From NCBI RefSeq assembly GCF_000828575.1, contig NZ_AP011952.1, forward strand, positions 1,145,001 to 1,209,000: a DNA stretch of 64,000 nt. The letters run 5' to 3'. Source of the DNA: Methanothermobacter sp. CaT2 (GTDB taxonomy: Archaea > Methanobacteriota > Methanobacteria > Methanobacteriales > Methanothermobacteraceae). A model generated the notes under the pieces. The model was not told where the DNA came from. It was given only the letters and a program-made list of their open reading frames with translations, and did not search any database. This document shows positions 31,884 through 39,356 of the stretch, in pieces. Position 1 is the first letter of the stretch. Each line of letters starts with the position of its first letter. A program made the position numbers and the translations under genes.

Positions 31884-32174
31884 ATGAGAAGATCAAGAGG
31901 TTTCAGAAGTAAAACAAGACACAAGCTTCAGAAGGTTAAAAGGCCAGGCAGGTCCAACCCCATAACAAGGAAGATCCAGAGCTTCAATGAGGGTGACCTT
32001 GTACACATCATCATCGACCCGAGCATTCACAGGGGCCAGCCACACCCGCGTTTCCATGGTAAAACCGGTCGAGTTGTGGGGATGATGGGTAAATCCTATG
32101 TTGTTGCCCTGAAGGATGGTAACAAGGATAAACAGCTTGTTGTGAGGCCAGAGCACCTTCAGATGCAAGAGTGA
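31884..32174 (+). CDS. rpl21e: Ribosomal protein eL21 (L21e)
   Basis: This 96-residue basic protein begins [26 protein letters not shown]-type and contains [27 protein letters not shown], the eL21 signature. It heads the L21e-Rpo4-DUF655-KsgA cluster, conserved across Euryarchaeota. TGGAGG precedes the ATG. Confidence 0.95.
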
Positions 32175-32179
32175 TTCCC

Positions 32180-32521
32180 ATGATCGGGAAAAAGGTTCTG
32201 GAAAGTGAACCTGTTTCTATGGCAGAGGTTAAGGAAATCCTTGAAAAATTTGGGGAAGACCATGAACTCACATACGAGCAGAACCTTGTCCTTGACCATG
32301 TAACCCGTTTTTCAAGGCTTGACCCTGAAAAGAGCAGGGAGCTGGTGGAGGAACTGATGGACATCCCCAACATCAAAAGGAGGCATGCTGTTAAAATTGC
32401 AGATATAATGCCGGTGGACATATCCGACCTCCGTTTAATCTTTGCCAAGGAGAGGGTTCCCATAAAGGCTGATGACCTTCCAGGCATACTCGAGGTAATA
32501 GATAAATACCGGGTCGAATAA
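32180..32521 (+). CDS. rpo4: RNA polymerase subunit Rpo4 (F)
   Basis: This 113-residue Rpb4 homologue forms the stalk with Rpo7. VSMAEVKEILEKF...LTYEQNLVLDHVTRFSRLDPEKSRELVEELMDIP and the HRDC-like C-terminal half are typical. I use the ATG at 32180 behind GAGTGAT; a GTG at 32171 overlaps the L21e stop and is part of that site. Confidence 0.92.
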   Translation: MIGKKVLESEPVSMAEVKEILEKFGEDHELTYEQNLVLDHVTRFSRLDPEKSRELVEELMDIPNIKRRHAVKIADIMPVDISDLRLIFAKERVPIKADDLPGILEVIDKYRVE

Positions 32522-32561
32522 AAATAATATCTGACCTGAAAAAAGTAGAGTATGTGATTTC

Positions 32562-33143
32562 ATGGAAGAATACGCTATCATACTGGATTACCTTCCACTT
32601 GGTTACATGAGCGAAGGGTTCGGTACATTCAAGAAGAGGCCTGTTGCCCAGGCACTGGGTAAGGATGAGTTCACCCTCCTGGAGTTAACACCAAGACCGG
32701 ACGTGGACCTTGAAATCCACGAGGAGGTCTACATCGGTAAGGGTAAAAGGGACAAGATCGCCCGTATAAACAGGAGGCTCCGTCACAATGAACTCACAGC
32801 CACCGCCAGGGTTGAGCTGCCCTACGTCGTTGAGGAGATAATAAAATCAAATGAGGACCGGTTTGTAAAGTTCTTCAACGAGGCTGGACCCATAAGTACC
32901 AGGCTTCACCAGCTTGAACTTCTTCCAGGAATCGGTAAAAAGCACATGTGGGATATCCTCAAGGCCCGTGAGGAGAAGCCCTTTGAAAGTTTCGAGGACA
33001 TAAAGAACAGGGTCCCCATGTTATCAGACCCTGTTAAACTCATCGTCAGGAGGGTCCTCATGGAACTGGATGTTGAGGGCGCCAAACGGGGAAAACGTAA
33101 GTACAACATATTCACAAGACCGCCCCAGAAGAGGAGGGGCTGA
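32562..33143 (+). CDS. DUF655 family protein with HhH motif
   Basis: This 193-residue protein belongs to the archaeal DUF655 family: an N-terminal OB-like half (DEFTLLELTPRPDVDLEIHEEVYIGKGKRDKIARI) and a C-terminal helix-hairpin-helix (LELLPGIGKKHMWDILKAREEKPFESFEDIKNRV), which suggests nucleic-acid binding. Function is not established; the conserved position between rpo4 and ksgA suggests a role in rRNA or translation. Confidence 0.85.
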   Translation: MEEYAIILDYLPLGYMSEGFGTFKKRPVAQALGKDEFTLLELTPRPDVDLEIHEEVYIGKGKRDKIARINRRLRHNELTATARVELPYVVEEIIKSNEDRFVKFFNEAGPISTRLHQLELLPGIGKKHMWDILKAREEKPFESFEDIKNRVPMLSDPVKLIVRRVLMELDVEGAKRGKRKYNIFTRPPQKRRG

Positions 33144-33173
33144 TCCTTCAATTTAAATTTAGAATCTATTTTT

Positions 33174-33995
33174 ATGTCAGGGCTCTACACCGAGACAAGG
33201 GAGGTGCTGAGGAAGTATGGTGTGAGGCTTAGAAGGAGCCTCGGCCAGAACTACCTCATAGATGAGGTCAAAAGGCAGCGCATACTTGAATACGCTGACC
33301 TCAGGGAAGATGACAGGGTCCTTGAGATAGGACCAGGTATAGGGACCCTCACACTTCCAATGGCAGAACTTGCTGGTCATGTCACCGCAATTGAGAGTGA
33401 TCCCCTCATTGCAGGTATCCTTATGGACAGGCTTCAGGTGGATAACGTTGATGTGATAGTCGGTGATGCCCTCAGGGTTGATTTTCCAGAATTCAACAAG
33501 GTCGTATCCAACCTGCCCTACCAGATATCCTCCCCCATAACCTTCAGGCTTCTGGAGCATGACTTTGAACTCGCTGTTCTCATGTACCAGAAGGAATTTG
33601 CAAGGAGAATGGTTGCAGAGCCGGGTACAAGGGAGTACTCAAGACTGTCGGTCATGGTGCACTTCCTTGCAGAGGTTGAAATAGTTGACTACCTAAAACC
33701 GGGCTGTTTCTTCCCCCGTCCCAGGGTTGAATCTGCGGTTGTAACCCTTAAACCTACGGGTTTCAGGGCCCCGGCATTCCTCGAGGATGTATGTCGTGCA
33801 CTCTTCCAGCACAGGAAGAAGAAAACCTCAAAATCCCTCAGAGAATCATTCCATGAAATCAGGACTGATCTGAGCTTTAATGAAGTTCTGAAGGGTCTTC
33901 CACCCGAAATACTGGAGAAGAGGGTCTTTCAGCTGAGACCAGAGGAGATACTTGAAATAGCAGAGCATATAGAGGATCTCTCAGGTTCTTCCTGA
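33174..33995 (+). CDS. ksgA: 16S rRNA dimethyladenosine methyltransferase (KsgA/Dim1)
   Basis: KsgA dimethylates two adjacent adenosines in helix 45 of 16S rRNA. In 273 residues the SAM motif VLEIGPGIGTLTLPMAE (about 43-60) and the catalytic NLPYQISSPI (about 109-118) are present, followed by the small C-terminal domain. No clear ribosome-binding site precedes the ATG, which lies 30 nt after DUF655. Confidence 0.95.
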   Translation: MSGLYTETREVLRKYGVRLRRSLGQNYLIDEVKRQRILEYADLREDDRVLEIGPGIGTLTLPMAELAGHVTAIESDPLIAGILMDRLQVDNVDVIVGDALRVDFPEFNKVVSNLPYQISSPITFRLLEHDFELAVLMYQKEFARRMVAEPGTREYSRLSVMVHFLAEVEIVDYLKPGCFFPRPRVESAVVTLKPTGFRAPAFLEDVCRALFQHRKKKTSKSLRESFHEIRTDLSFNEVLKGLPPEILEKRVFQLRPEEILEIAEHIEDLSGSS

Positions 33996-34069
33996 GCTGG
34001 GCCTTGATCAGCACAGCCCTAAGAAAACTATAAGTATTATGTAAACTATTTTTTACATAGGTGATTGTT

Positions 34070-34498
34070 TTGATAATAGCAAGACCCCAATGGTTCGGTA
34101 GAAGAAAGTACGGTGGCTGGGGAGTCTCAATAAAAACCTGGCAGGGCGCAGTATACCTCGCATGCGTATTCCTCCTGCTTGTCGGGATCCAGCTACTCCC
34201 CCTCAACACCACCACAAGGATGTATGTGACAGGTGCCTGGCTTGCATTCCTGTTCCTTGACATGTTTGATGTTATGTGGAAGGTGAAAAGGGATGAGAGA
34301 GAGTACCTCCATGAGGCCATAGCAGAAAGAAACGCCGCATGGGCCATGATGCCAGTGCTTGTAATTGGAGTGTTCATAGAACTCATCTCAAGTTCCCTGC
34401 AGGGAAAGCCCCACATCGACCCCTTCATTTTACTTGCACTCCTTGCAGGTGTCCTTGCAAAATCCGTAACAAACTACCGGCTGGAGAGGGAGAATTGA
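34070..34498 (+). CDS. DUF2178-type four-helix membrane protein
   Basis: The 142-residue protein has membrane segments at about 23-43, 47-65, 92-112 and 118-135, with a charged loop [24 protein letters not shown] typical of the DUF2178 family. I use TTG at 34070, preceded by AGGTGAT; the GTG at 34061 is within that site. It overlaps the following HTH gene by TTGA. Such membrane protein/XRE pairs are common in archaea and are thought to be signal-regulator pairs, but the signal is unknown. Confidence 0.75.
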   Translation: MIIARPQWFGRRKYGGWGVSIKTWQGAVYLACVFLLLVGIQLLPLNTTTRMYVTGAWLAFLFLDMFDVMWKVKRDEREYLHEAIAERNAAWAMMPVLVIGVFIELISSSLQGKPHIDPFILLALLAGVLAKSVTNYRLEREN

Positions 34499-34704
34499 GG
34501 ACACTGATAAGGGAACACAGGAAGGAACTCGGATTAACCCAGGAGGAACTCGCAGAGAGGGTTGGGGTAACAAGGCAGACCATAATAGCCCTTGAGAAGG
34601 GACGTTACAGCCCCTCCCTCATCCTTGCCCACAGGATCGCAAGGGCCCTGGGAAGGGAGCATATCGAGGATGTCTTCATCCTTGATGAGGACGGTGAAAA
34701 ATGA
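34495..34704 (+). CDS. XRE-family HTH regulator (small)
   Basis: This 69-residue protein is essentially one helix-turn-helix domain: [50 protein letters not shown]. The start is TTG inside the DUF2178 stop (TTGA), so translation is coupled. The longer frame, starting at 34339, has no family similarity. It also overlaps the next gene's ATG. DNA targets are unknown. Confidence 0.88.
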   Translation: MRTLIREHRKELGLTQEELAERVGVTRQTIIALEKGRYSPSLILAHRIARALGREHIEDVFILDEDGEK

Positions 34705-35291
34705 AAATGATAAGATACGGTGAAATTAAAATAAAGACCTGCAAAAACGTCTATGAACCAGCAGAGGACACCTTCCTCCTTGCAGATAACCTGGATGTCA
34801 GGGAGGGTGATCGTGTCCTTGAAATAGGTACGGGGACAGGACTTGTTGCCATAAGGGCATCAGAGAAGGGAGATGTGACTGCAACCGATGTGAATCCCGC
34901 CGCAGTTAAGTGCACGCAGGAGAATGCCATTATCAATGGAGTTGAACTCACGGTCCTGCAGGGGGACCTCTTTGACCCGGTTGAGGGCAAAAAATTTGAC
35001 GTCATCATCTTCAACACACCCTACCTTCCAGCCACCGGGGATGATGCCACAGGGGATGTCCTGGACCTCGCCTGGAACGGGGGCCCCGACGGCAGAATGG
35101 TTATAGACAGGTTCCTTGATGAGGTCCCGGCACACCTGAAACCTGGGGGGAGGGTCCAGCTGGTGCAGTCCTCCCTCTCCGATACAGAGAAGACCCTCCA
35201 GAAACTGGCAGATATGGGCTTTGATGCGTCGGTTACTGCAAGTGAGAGGTACTTCTTTGAGGAGATAGTCCTGATAACAGCCAGGATTTAA
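34701..35291 (+). CDS. HemK/Mtq2-type protein methyltransferase
   Basis: The 196-residue class I SAM methyltransferase has [30 protein letters not shown] (motif I, about 35-50) and FNTPYLP (the NPPY-like motif, about 93-99). This short form matches archaeal/eukaryotic Mtq2 (HemK2), which methylates the GGQ glutamine of release factor aRF1. Aminoacyl substrate is inferred from the family. Its ATG overlaps the stop of the HTH gene (ATGA). Confidence 0.88.
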   Translation: MKMIRYGEIKIKTCKNVYEPAEDTFLLADNLDVREGDRVLEIGTGTGLVAIRASEKGDVTATDVNPAAVKCTQENAIINGVELTVLQGDLFDPVEGKKFDVIIFNTPYLPATGDDATGDVLDLAWNGGPDGRMVIDRFLDEVPAHLKPGGRVQLVQSSLSDTEKTLQKLADMGFDASVTASERYFFEEIVLITARI

Positions 35292-35493
35292 TAAAAAATT
35301 TTATAACCACCACTGAGCTGGTGTGTCATGTTTTTCCGGTTTTTTTTTAATCTCCCATCGATTTATGGCGAGTCCCCCGTTTATATACCTACTATGAAAT
35401 TTTACTGTCGCCTCAAGTAATATGCTGTAGCTGATCCGTAATATATATATGAGTTTTTTGTATAGAATTATTATCAGTTAATGGGAGGTGTCC
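35292..35493 (+). promoter_or_regulatory. Intergenic region with terminator and C39-gene promoter
   Basis: Two T runs (AAAAAATTTTATAA at 35293-35306 and GGTTTTTTTTTAATC at about 35339-35353) can end the upstream operon. CGTAATATATATATGAG (35436-35452) is a strong TATA box about 45-55 nt before the ATG of the secreted C39 protein. No gene or RNA is seen here. Confidence 0.55.
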
Positions 35494-36453
35494 ATGGTGA
35501 GAGGTTTTTATGTCCTGTTGCTGGTCGTGCTCCTCCTCGCGGTGTCTGTTAACTCTTCAGTCGCTGCAGAAAACTCCACACTGGATGACACGGCCTGCGC
35601 AGACAACTGTACAGTCCTTGAAGCACAGGGGGATGATGTAGCGGGTGCACTGACCCATAATGTTACAGTGGATTCTGAGGGTGTGGTCCTCCAGACAAGG
35701 AACTACACCTGCGGACCCGCAGCACTCGCCACCGTCCTCCAGAGACTTGGAGTGAACACCACAGAGGATGAACTCGCAGGCCTTGCCGGAACAACCGAGG
35801 ACGGGACCACCATGCAGGGCCTCCTGGAAGCCAGCAGGGCCAAGGGAATGAACGCAAACGGCATGAAACTAAACATATCTGAACTCAAAGAAAACATGAT
35901 CGCCTATACCATCAATGACGGCACCGGACACTACACCGTAATAAACGAAATCACCAATGACACCATCAAACTCGCAGATCCAAGCCTCGGGAACATCGAA
36001 ATGAATATAGAAGAGTTCACTGAGATCTACAGCGGATATACACTGGTTATAAAGGATCCCAATAATCCACAGGTCAACGAAACTACAGATCAAAGCAACA
36101 AGAATACAAACTCATCAGAACCCATAAATAACCTGACAGATACCACCTCTGCTGTGAAGGCAGACAACAGAACTCTGACTGATGAGGAAATGCAGAACAT
36201 TAAAGGTAAAAAATGGAGGCATAAACATTGGCATCCATGGAAGTGGCGGTGTTCTTATCATTGGCATGGTTGGTATCCTGTGCGTGTCCGTGCCTATTAT
36301 GGATTCCATATAGTCTCTTATACAGCCCAAATGGTGCGCTGTGCTTGTACGCTGGATGCTGATGGCTTTGACTATTATTATGCTCGCTGTAAGACTTATG
36401 GTGATCGCTATATGGATTGGTATCGGCGCGTGGGATATAGGTATGCGGCATGA
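35494..36453 (+). CDS. Secreted C39-type peptidase with internal leader motif and variable tail
   Basis: The 319-residue protein has a signal peptide (1-25, FYVLLLVVLLLAVSVNSSVAA), a C39-like cysteine peptidase domain (about 55-185) with Q67, C73 (NYTCGPAALATVLQRLG), H146 (GTGHYTVI) and D162 (LADPSLG) all in place, an Asn/Ser/Thr-rich linker, then LTDEEMQNIKGK (228-239). That motif has the L...E-M..I-x-G form of double-glycine leaders cleaved by C39 peptidases, with K in place of the last G. The final 81 residues (KKWRHKHWHPWKWRCSYH...) are Trp/Tyr/His-rich with four Cys. I infer a self-processed toxin or peptide precursor. ATG 35494 follows GGAGG; a GTG upstream is in that site. Its 3' part is repeated at 36888. 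Confidence 0.85.
   Translation: MVRGFYVLLLVVLLLAVSVNSSVAAENSTLDDTACADNCTVLEAQGDDVAGALTHNVTVDSEGVVLQTRNYTCGPAALATVLQRLGVNTTEDELAGLAGTTEDGTTMQGLLEASRAKGMNANGMKLNISELKENMIAYTINDGTGHYTVINEITNDTIKLADPSLGNIEMNIEEFTEIYSGYTLVIKDPNNPQVNETTDQSNKNTNSSEPINNLTDTTSAVKADNRTLTDEEMQNIKGKKWRHKHWHPWKWRCSYHWHGWYPVRVRAYYGFHIVSYTAQMVRCACTLDADGFDYYYARCKTYGDRYMDWYRRVGYRYAA
35910..36212 (+). repeat. 303-bp direct repeat, copy 1
   Basis: It begins CATCAATGACGGCACCGG inside the peptidase gene just before the catalytic His and ends at the leader motif. The copy at 36888-37190 matches it with no mismatch over the first 144 bp and nine mismatches over the remaining 159 bp. Downstream of it the two genes share no similarity beyond the first Trp. 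Confidence 0.95.
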
Positions 36454-36499
36454 AGAAATTAAGTGTGGAATATGAGTATCATTCGGAGGTATGTGAAAA

Positions 36500-36865
36500 A
36501 TGAAACGGGCATATGTCCTGCTAATTGGTTTGTCAATGCTTCTCATCTCCTTGATAGTACCATTCCCTCTAGCATTGTCCTTTGTTATCCTGGCAGGATT
36601 ATTTATCGCACATTTCAGTAAGATGGAAGAAAAAGAGGTTAACATGATTATAACAGCCATAGTATCTTTATTCATAGGATTACTGGGAGGATTACTTGGA
36701 TCGATGATTCACAACAATATTTCATCAACCTGGACACTACTATCTGCTCATGGGGGACTCTTTTTCATAGCCTTAATTGGATACTTTTTCATGGTCCTAA
36801 TACTGATGACAGTAGGATCCATGATAGACAAGGTTATATCGAAAGCTAGATCAAAATCCCTTTGA
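36500..36865 (+). CDS. Four-helix membrane protein, candidate immunity protein 1
   Basis: The 121-residue protein has about four membrane helices (4-20, 22-40, 48-70, 82-106) and a short basic tail (KVISKARSKSL). I do not recognise a specific family. GGAGGT precedes the ATG at good spacing. It starts 46 nt after the C39 gene and ends in the overlap with the next cassette (TTGA). Immunity is inferred only from position directly downstream of a variable tail, and from the second cassette having an unrelated protein of the same plan in the same place. Confidence 0.7.
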   Translation: MKRAYVLLIGLSMLLISLIVPFPLALSFVILAGLFIAHFSKMEEKEVNMIITAIVSLFIGLLGGLLGSMIHNNISSTWTLLSAHGGLFFIALIGYFFMVLILMTVGSMIDKVISKARSKSL

Positions 36866-37422
36866 GTTTCCGCAGACCCCACCACAACATCAATGACGGC
36901 ACCGGACACTACACCGTAATAAACGAAATCACCAATGACACCATCAAACTCGCAGATCCAAGCCTCGGGAACATCGAAATGAATATAGAAGAGTTCACTG
37001 AGATCTACAGCGGATATACACTGGTTATAAATGACCCTAATAATCCACAGGTCAACGAAACTACAGATCAAAGCAACAAGAATACAAACTCATCAGAACC
37101 CATAAATAACCTGACAAATACCACCTCTGATGTGCAGGCAGACAACAGAACTCTGACTGATAAGGAAATGAAAAACATTAAAGGTAAAAACTGGAAGTAC
37201 AGGTTAAATCAAAGGTTAAAGAGACAGGGAAGATGGAAAAGAAATGCATGGTACAACCGAAGCTTTAACTGGTGGAGAGTATACTATGGAGGTGCCTGGG
37301 TCTGTGTAGCACCAGGTTACACAAATCATCCCGTGGGTAAGCTTTTTGGTTTCTTAGGGACAGCTTATCTAGGCACCGTGGGAACAGCGCATCTTAACGA
37401 GGGGTGGTGGACATATACCTGA
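36862..37422 (+). CDS. Headless C39-derived cassette with a different tail
   Basis: The 186-codon frame lacks the signal peptide and the catalytic Gln/Cys half. From 36888 it carries the His/Asp half of the peptidase (GTGHYTVI, LADPSLG), the linker, the leader motif LTDKEMKNIKGK (about 98-109) and a new 78-residue tail that begins KNWKYRLNQRLKRQGRWKRN, basic and Trp-rich at first, then more hydrophobic (GKLFGFLGTAYLGTVGTAHLN). It would be exported only if recombined onto the complete gene upstream. A TTG at 36862 overlaps the stop of the membrane protein, so some cytosolic translation is possible. Intact reading frame suggests selection. Confidence 0.75.
   Translation: MSFRRPHHNINDGTGHYTVINEITNDTIKLADPSLGNIEMNIEEFTEIYSGYTLVINDPNNPQVNETTDQSNKNTNSSEPINNLTNTTSDVQADNRTLTDKEMKNIKGKNWKYRLNQRLKRQGRWKRNAWYNRSFNWWRVYYGGAWVCVAPGYTNHPVGKLFGFLGTAYLGTVGTAHLNEGWWTYT
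36888..37190 (+). repeat. 303-bp direct repeat, copy 2
   Basis: This is the partner of 35910-36212, 978 bp downstream in the same orientation. Homologous recombination between the two would delete the first tail and the first membrane gene and fuse the complete peptidase to the second tail and second membrane gene. Confidence 0.95.
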
Positions 37423-37459
37423 TATTTAATTTTATTTTTATGAAATCGGAGGAGTATCT

Positions 37460-37804
37460 ATGGATATAAGTGAAAAACATGAAAAAATAATAATGTTACT
37501 CCTGTCTGTAGTCTTTTTTGGGATTTTTTTATACATAGAATTTAATTTTTTCCAATACTCAGAGTTAAGATTGTTAATGTTCATGTTAATTGTACTAATT
37601 CTTTATGGATATGCCAGACTTCAAAGTATCTATGATACCCCCGCAAGAAGATTAAAACTTTTGTTTTACACAATAGTTCTGGCTTTATTATTTTATATAG
37701 TAATACTAACCCGGCAGCCAGCATTACTAAGAAATACCATGACTATAGTGACTATAGCGGCGTTAATTCTACTTGCATTTGATAAAAAAGAGAAGGTGAA
37801 ATAG
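37460..37804 (+). CDS. Four-helix membrane protein, candidate immunity protein 2
   Basis: The 114-residue protein has about four membrane helices (10-29, 36-52, 66-85, 93-107) and a basic C-terminus (DKKEKVK). It is unrelated in sequence to the protein at 36500 as far as I can see, but has the same size and plan and the same place after a variable tail (37 nt). GGAGG precedes the ATG. The DNA is clearly AT-richer than the surrounding chromosome. Immunity function is inference. Confidence 0.65.
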   Translation: MDISEKHEKIIMLLLSVVFFGIFLYIEFNFFQYSELRLLMFMLIVLILYGYARLQSIYDTPARRLKLLFYTIVLALLFYIVILTRQPALLRNTMTIVTIAALILLAFDKKEKVK

Positions 37805-38270
37805 CCAACATAATAGTTATCGACAGATGAGACTAACCCTAACTAAATGAAAGTGTTGAAGTTGCAGATCCAGGGAAAAAGATAGACAATTAACACCCCC
37901 ACAATTTCCAAGAGATTTACAAGCTACAATACTGTAATCAACCAAGAAAACAGATAACATTCCGGCCGTGGACAGCGCAGCTCAAACCAGCACTTAAAAA
38001 AACCCTAACCAAAGAGAAATGCAGAACATCAAGGGTAAAGGTGAAGGTTATTCCTTCAAGATCGAAGTTTTTTCACTCTTTGTCCTGGGTGTTTCCTTGG
38101 CCTTACATTCATCTTATACGTGACATTAAGAAGAGAGTTCTGAAACCAGGAGACACCGGCTTGTTCATAGCACATGCTCATGCTCCTTTTAAGTATTCCG
38201 CAAACACATCTATTTCTGCTCTGCATGCACCTCTTAAAAGCTTTCGAGACAAAAACCTCTGAAAAATTGA
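37805..38270 (+). pseudogene. Decayed third C39-type cassette
   Basis: Fragments of the same module remain in different frames. GTTGAAGTTGCAGATCC (from about 37855) gives VEVADPGKKIDN, like the region around D162; about 37905-37935 gives QEIYK like FTEIYSG; ACCCTAACCAAAGAG then a 1-nt shift gives EMQNIKGKGEG (38016-38048), the leader motif. In that frame the tail closes at 38123. Stops and shifts show it is broken. Another frame (GTG at 38041 to 38262) is open for 73 codons and may hold the old tail after a second shift. Confidence 0.6.
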
Positions 38271-38481
38271 AGTGTTATTAAGATGCACAATATTATAACC
38301 CAACTTTAGGAAAGGAACCAGACATCACGGATGCTCTCACATGGAACAGTGCGAGACACATGTTACTCCGACCCAGAACTCAAACAATATGGGAGATCCC
38401 CATGTGGATCCCCTGATAAAACCAGGCCCCTACCATTTTTCAAGGATTTGAAAAATGAACTATAGGACCTTTTAAACCATC
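38271..38481. other. Non-coding remainder of the island
   Basis: I see no intact gene in these 210 bases before dapF (convergent). The DNA shows no clear repeat of the cassettes except scattered A-rich stretches; it may be older debris of the same locus. Confidence 0.4.
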
Positions 38482-39351
38482 CTATGGATCACGGAGCAGT
38501 ATACCATCAAATACCATGACAGCATCGCCCTCCATGTAGGCCCCGAGTTCTGTGCCGTCCTGGTAGACGTCTATTTTAAGTTCCCCTCCTGGAAGGTGCA
38601 CCAGGACACTGTCATCCAGTTTTTCAAGTTTAACACCCGCAATTACACTGGCTGTGGCCCCTGTGCCGCAGGCCATTGTGGGTCCAGCACCCCTCTCCCA
38701 GGTCACCATGATTATCTCAGAGGGGCTCACGACCTCAACAAAGTGCACATTTATCCTCTCAGGAAAGAGGGGATGGTTCTCTATTGCCGGTCCAAGCCTG
38801 TCAAGGTCCACACCCTCCGCATCATCAACGAATATTATGGCATGTGGATTCCCAACGCTTAGTGCTGTGAGCTTAATGTCCTCACCCTCCACAGGCAGGA
38901 ACCTGTCTATGAACTCGTATTCCTCAACATCCATGGGTATCTGGTCTGTTTTGAATGTTGCGGTACCCATATCAACCCTTGATGAGACCACTGCACCATC
39001 CTCGACCTCCAGTTCCACGGTCTTGATACCTGCGAGGGTTTCCACCTCCAGTCTCCTCTTCCTCACTATGGCATTGTCATATACAAACTTTGAGAAGCAC
39101 CTTATACCGTTTCCGCACATCTCTGCCTCGCTTCCATCAGCATTGAATATCCTGAAGCGGATATCCCCTTCGCCGGATGCAGGCTGGACAAATATAACAC
39201 CATCCGCACCCACAGAGAATCCCCTGGTGCATACCTCCCTTACAAACTCTGGCTTCTTATCCTCAGGTATGCACTCCTGGGCGCTCTCATCTATAACCAC
39301 GTAGTCGTTTCCAAGCCCATGCATCTTGGAAAAGAGTATCATCCTCGTCAT
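38482..39351 (-). CDS. dapF: Diaminopimelate epimerase
   Basis: DapF converts LL- to meso-diaminopimelate for lysine synthesis. The 289-residue protein has both catalytic Cys motifs, [11 protein letters not shown] (about 80) and [10 protein letters not shown] (about 225). It lies 5 nt after lysA on the same strand. Methanobacteriales use pseudomurein and not DAP-peptidoglycan, so the product goes to lysine. Confidence 0.95.
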   Translation of the reverse strand: MTRMILFSKMHGLGNDYVVIDESAQECIPEDKKPEFVREVCTRGFSVGADGVIFVQPASGEGDIRFRIFNADGSEAEMCGNGIRCFSKFVYDNAIVRKRRLEVETLAGIKTVELEVEDGAVVSSRVDMGTATFKTDQIPMDVEEYEFIDRFLPVEGEDIKLTALSVGNPHAIIFVDDAEGVDLDRLGPAIENHPLFPERINVHFVEVVSPSEIIMVTWERGAGPTMACGTGATASVIAGVKLEKLDDSVLVHLPGGELKIDVYQDGTELGAYMEGDAVMVFDGILLRDP

Positions 39352-39356
39352 CAGAT

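Noticed and set aside
34339-34494. Longer N-terminus for the XRE regulator
   Set aside because: It overlaps the DUF2178 gene in another frame and is not domain-like; TTG inside the DUF2178 stop is better.
38041-38262. 73-codon open frame as a real gene
   Set aside because: It starts inside the frameshifted leader remnant of the third cassette, has no ribosome-binding site, and is best read as debris.
37805-38481. Insertion sequence in the accessory island
   Set aside because: No transposase frame and no terminal inverted repeats found by eye; the content matches decayed C39 cassettes instead.
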